Shown here: in pieces, positions 5,720 to 5,969 of the stretch
Layout of the letters: every line of letters starts with the position of its first letter
Numbering within the stretch: the first letter of the stretch is position 1
NCBI GenBank assembly: GCA_003523545.1
Contig: DQAM01000354.1
Span: 1-5,969 of the forward strand
Length of the DNA stretch: 5,969 nt
Direction: 5' to 3'
Origin: Dysgonomonas sp.
GTDB lineage: Bacteria > Bacteroidota > Bacteroidia > Bacteroidales > Dysgonomonadaceae
Made by a program: the position numbers and the translations under genes
Notes under the pieces: generated by a model
Seen by the model: only the letters and a program-made list of their open reading frames with translations
Told to the model about the DNA's origin: nothing
The model's database searches: none

Positions 5720-5969
5720 TTATTTTATATAAGTTGTTTGAGTAATACCGTTTTGATAGCATGCGCTGTTTTTTAGGTTCCATTTGGGTCCTCTTAGATT
5801 ATCCGAAAATAAAGGTATGCCGGTACCAAGTACCACTGGAAAACGATTTATTGTCATTTCATCTATCATATCATCATTCAGCAATATTGTTAAGAGTTTG
5901 CCGCCGCAAGCAAGCCAGATATCTTTCCCATCTTCCTCACAAAGTCTGGATATCGTTTCAACCACATTT
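5720..5969 (-). CDS. RibD C-terminal/dihydrofolate reductase-like protein, partial
   Basis: Only the C-terminal 82 or so residues are in the window; the frame is open through the right edge, so the apparent GTG at 5965-5963 is an internal valine. The sequence IWLACGGKLLTILLNDDMID (glycine pair of the NADPH-binding strand-helix), then EMTINRFPVVLGTGIPLF, is the typical end of RibD_C/DHFR-fold proteins. Members include the pyrimidine reductase domain of riboflavin synthesis and many stand-alone 'dihydrofolate reductase family' proteins of about 170-190 residues, which reduce heterocycles with NADPH. It is a stand-alone type by its ending (no riboflavin gene seen), but the substrate-binding N-terminal half is out of view, so activity cannot be judged. 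It is transcribed toward the plus-strand cluster and ends 141 nt from it, so it is a separate transcription unit. Confidence 0.85.
   Translation of the reverse strand, partial: NVVETISRLCEEDGKDIWLACGGKLLTILLNDDMIDEMTINRFPVVLGTGIPLFSDNLRGPKWNLKNSACYQNGITQTTYIK

Noticed and set aside
1..5969. CRISPR array, tRNA, rRNA, insertion sequence or transposase
   Set aside because: No regularly spaced repeats, no cloverleaf-like segments noticed, and no transposase or integrase motifs in any frame.

Overview
The window looks like chromosomal or integrated accessory DNA from a member of the Bacteroidota (Bacteroides/Parabacteroides-like). The support is indirect. The DNA is AT-rich, no gene has a recognisable Shine-Dalgarno sequence, several starts follow A-rich leaders of the type ataaaATG, nearly all stops are TAA, and one signal peptide ends in the Ala-Gln junction common in this phylum. 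No rRNA, tRNA, plasmid or phage gene is present to settle the genus.

Layout: positions 51-5578 hold eight tightly packed plus-strand genes separated by 3-24 nt, or slightly overlapping, so they are probably one transcript. A possible upstream gene tail ends at 29. In order they are: a flavodoxin-fold NAD(P)H oxidoreductase; a PhzF-family isomerase gene broken by a 1-nt frameshift; a RimJ/RimL-type GNAT acetyltransferase; a spermidine/spermine-acetyltransferase-like GNAT; a nitrilase-superfamily amidohydrolase; a second RimJ/RimL-type GNAT; an AhpD-like carboxymuconolactone-decarboxylase-family protein; a secreted alpha/beta hydrolase gene interrupted by one in-frame TGA; and a phosphinothricin-acetyltransferase-like GNAT. 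Counting the two broken genes, that is nine loci. After a 141-nt gap with two adjacent inverted repeats, a convergent minus-strand gene for a RibD-C/dihydrofolate-reductase-like protein runs off the right edge.

Working together: no single pathway is evident. Four different acetyltransferases alternate with small redox, isomerase and hydrolase enzymes. This resembles an accreted set of small-molecule modification or detoxification genes rather than a classical biosynthetic operon. Two of the nine loci carry one inactivating change each while their reading frames are otherwise intact, which suggests recent decay (or sequencing error) in a dispensable region. I see no convincing evidence for an undescribed defence or mobile system. 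The most worthwhile leads are the two broken genes, the GNAT-rich operon itself and the hairpin pair in the 3' gap.
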